This document shows, piece after piece, positions 62,257 to 64,000 of a stretch of DNA of 64,000 nucleotides. Numbering within the stretch: position 1 is the stretch's first letter; each line of letters begins with the position of its first letter. This DNA comes from Salinicola endophyticus (lineage in GTDB: Bacteria > Pseudomonadota > Gammaproteobacteria > Pseudomonadales > Halomonadaceae): the NCBI RefSeq assembly GCF_003206575.1, contig NZ_PZJO01000011.1:1-64000 (forward strand), given 5' to 3'. The notes under the pieces were generated by a model, which was not told the DNA's origin, ran no database searches, and saw nothing but the letters and a program-made list of their open reading frames with translations. The translations under genes were made by a program, and so were the position numbers.

Positions 62257-64000
62257 ATGCGTCTGATCGTCGCCGAAAAGCCCAGCCTGGCGCGGGCCAT
62301 CGCCGCCGCGCTGCCCACCCCCGCGGTGCGCCGCGAGGGCTATCTGGAGGCCGGCGACACCTGCGTCAGCTGGTGTCTGGGCCATCTGCTGGAGCAGGCC
62401 CCGCCAGAGGCCTACGACCCCCGCTATCAGCAGTGGCGCCTCGACGATCTGCCGATCGTGCCGAGCCGCTGGCAACTGGTGCCGCGCCCCCAGGCCCGCG
62501 GCCAGATCGCGGTGCTGCGCAAGCTGCTCAAGCGCGCCACCAGCGTCGTCCACGCCGGTGACCCCGACCGCGAGGGCCAACTGCTGGTGCAGGAGGTGCT
62601 CGACCATCTCGGCTGGCGCGGTCCGCTGCAGCGTCTACTGGTGCAGGATCTCAACCGTCCCGCGGTGGCCAAGGCGCTCGCCCGGCTCGAGGACAACCAG
62701 CGCTACCAGCCGCTGTTCGCCGCCGCCGAGGCGCGTTCGCGGGCGGACTGGCTCTATGGCATCAACCTGACCCGGGCGTGGACGCTGATCGGCCGCCAGG
62801 CGGGTTACGACGGTCTGCTCTCGGTGGGTCGGGTACAGACCCCGGTGCTGGGACTGGTGGTACGCCGCGATCGCGAGATCGCCGCCTTCGAGCCCTACCC
62901 CTTCTATCCGCTGTGGGTCGATCTGGCGGTCGCCGCCGGCGAACTGCGCGCCTGGTGGCTACCCGACGAGAGCCAGCCGCTGGATGCCCAGGGGCGCCTG
63001 CTCGACCCGCGACCGGCCAAGGCGCTGGTCGCGCGCCTGCCCGGCAGTCAGGGCCGGCTGGCGACGCTGGAGCAGCGCCGCAAGCGGCAAGCGGCACCGC
63101 TGCCCTACTCGCTCTCGGCGCTCCAGGTGGACGCCGCGCGCCGCTTCGGGCTCTCCGCCAAGCGGGTGCTCGACGTGTGCCAGGCGCTCTACGAGCGGCA
63201 TCAACTGATCACCTATCCGCGTTCGGACTGTCGCTACCTGCCGGCGGCCCACCATGCCGAGGCCGCACGCACCCTGGCGAGCGCCTGCCAGCATGACGCG
63301 ACACTCACAGAGTGGGTGCAGGGGGCCGACTTCGGCCGGCGCTCCAAGGCCTGGGACGATGCCAAGGTCGGCGCTCACCACGCCCTGGCGCCGAGCGGAC
63401 GCCCGGCCGATCTCGCGCGCCTGAGCCGGGACGAGGCCAACCTGTTCCGGCTCATCGCGCGCAACGTGCTGGCACAGTTCTACCCACCGCTGGAGACCTT
63501 CGAGACCCAGGCGCTGTTCGAGATCCTCGACGAACGCTTCCAGGCCAAGGGGCGCGAGATCATCGAGCCGGGCTGGAAGCCGCTGTTCACCACCCGTGAC
63601 GACGTGCCCACGCTTCCGACGCTGCACCAGGGCGAGGCGGCTCGCGTGCTGGGCGCCGAGGTCGAGAGCCGCGAGACGCGCCCGCCGGAGCCGTTCAACG
63701 ATGCCAGCCTGATCAAGGCAATGATGAACATCGCGCGCTACGTCGACGATCCGGCGGTCAAGCGCACCCTGCGCGAAACCGACGGCCTGGGCACCGAGGC
63801 CACCCGGGCCGGCATCATCGAAACCCTGCTGACCCGTGGCTATCTGGTGCGTGAGGCCAAGGCATTGCGCGCCTCGCGGACCGGCCACGCCTTGATCGAC
63901 TCGCTGCCGCCGGCGGCCTCGCAGCCGGAACGCACCGCGCTGTGGGAGCAGCGCCTGACCAGCATCGCCGAGGGCAACGCCGCGGCGCAGCCATTCGTCG
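62257..64000 (+). CDS. topB: DNA topoisomerase III (N-terminal part)
   Basis: The first 581 residues; the gene runs off the right edge. The TOPRIM domain begins MRLIVAEKPSLARAIAAALP and contains HAGDPDREGQLLVQEVLD with the metal-binding DxDxE-type acids. The active-site tyrosine is Tyr320 in LITYPRSDCRYL, and the later TEATRAGIIETLLTRGYL segment is the usual type IA domain. It decatenates replicating chromosomes via single-strand passage. Starts seven bases after the unknown membrane protein gene. Confidence 0.95.
   Translation, partial: MRLIVAEKPSLARAIAAALPTPAVRREGYLEAGDTCVSWCLGHLLEQAPPEAYDPRYQQWRLDDLPIVPSRWQLVPRPQARGQIAVLRKLLKRATSVVHAGDPDREGQLLVQEVLDHLGWRGPLQRLLVQDLNRPAVAKALARLEDNQRYQPLFAAAEARSRADWLYGINLTRAWTLIGRQAGYDGLLSVGRVQTPVLGLVVRRDREIAAFEPYPFYPLWVDLAVAAGELRAWWLPDESQPLDAQGRLLDPRPAKALVARLPGSQGRLATLEQRRKRQAAPLPYSLSALQVDAARRFGLSAKRVLDVCQALYERHQLITYPRSDCRYLPAAHHAEAARTLASACQHDATLTEWVQGADFGRRSKAWDDAKVGAHHALAPSGRPADLARLSRDEANLFRLIARNVLAQFYPPLETFETQALFEILDERFQAKGREIIEPGWKPLFTTRDDVPTLPTLHQGEAARVLGAEVESRETRPPEPFNDASLIKAMMNIARYVDDPAVKRTLRETDGLGTEATRAGIIETLLTRGYLVREAKALRASRTGHALIDSLPPAASQPERTALWEQRLTSIAEGNAAAQPFV

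Overview
This is a high-GC chromosomal segment of a gammaproteobacterium. Gene content and protein relatedness (a Pseudomonas-type MvaT, wza-wzb-wzc, yjbEFGH, ModABC next to xanthine dehydrogenase) suggest Halomonadaceae (Halomonas, Chromohalobacter or Salinicola type). That assignment is an inference from style and content, because no rRNA or tRNA gene is visible. There is no insertion sequence, CRISPR array or prophage. Nearly all coding sequences are ordinary, tightly packed chromosomal genes; the AT-richer, more interesting DNA lies in a few intergenic stretches.

Layout. (1) 1-11.5 kb is an envelope polysaccharide locus. On the minus strand, wza-wzb-wzc-flippase reads towards cysQ and cysD. 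Divergently, yjbEFGH (GfcABCD-type) reads on the plus strand. The 1.1 kb between them carries a sigma-54-type promoter and an exact 12-base ops element in the wza leader, and a sigma-70-type promoter before yjbE. The ops-binding factor RfaH is itself encoded at 56.3-56.8 kb. (2) 11.7-20.3 kb holds an alkylation-repair pair (Ada-AlkA fusion, Ogt), a chemoreceptor, a REC-EAL protein, a hybrid histidine kinase and an OmpR-type regulator. (3) 20.4-25.6 kb holds a DUF2946/PepSY pair rich in Met and His, then a short ModE-type regulator and modABC with a ModE-like box at the promoter. (4) 25.56-26.23 kb has no protein gene but contains what looks like an Rsm/Csr-sequestering RNA with nine GGA motifs. 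(5) 26.2-33.2 kb is purine catabolism: a RutR-like TetR regulator, xdhABC and guaD. (6) 33.2-36.6 kb is a CaiB-type CoA-transferase, an HMG-CoA-lyase-type gene and a LysR regulator. (7) 36.6-39.4 kb holds manC and ugd, sugar-nucleotide supply for polysaccharide. (8) 39.4-40.9 kb is a small regulatory island: MvaT, a DNA-binding-domain-less MvaT-like protein, a small unknown gene, and tandem operator-like repeats. (9) 41.3-44.0 kb holds AmiD and a SutR/YdcO pair with two related palindromes. (10) 44.0-51.5 kb is a poorly characterised circularly permuted ATP-grasp / alpha-E / transglutaminase / zinc-peptidase locus. (11) 51.7-64 kb holds a lipoprotein, a Yip1-family protein, proS, a lytic transglycosylase, a SlyD-like isomerase, rfaH, ampG, a SEC-C/TPR protein, an unknown membrane protein and the start of topB.

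How they fit together. Molybdate uptake (modABC) supplies the molybdenum needed by the neighbouring xanthine dehydrogenase. manC and ugd can feed the polysaccharide exported by the Wza/Wzc/Yjb machinery. RfaH/ops, sigma-54, the GGA-rich RNA and MvaT with its truncated partner are all types of regulator known in other bacteria to control surface polysaccharide, so the window reads as export machinery plus much of its likely control. AmiD, the lytic transglycosylase and AmpG form a muropeptide release and recycling set. The best candidates for undescribed biology are the MvaT / truncated-MvaT arrangement, the GGA-rich RNA, the sigma-54 plus ops control of wza, and the ATP-grasp locus in which one of the two ATP-grasp copies appears to have lost its nucleotide-binding loop.
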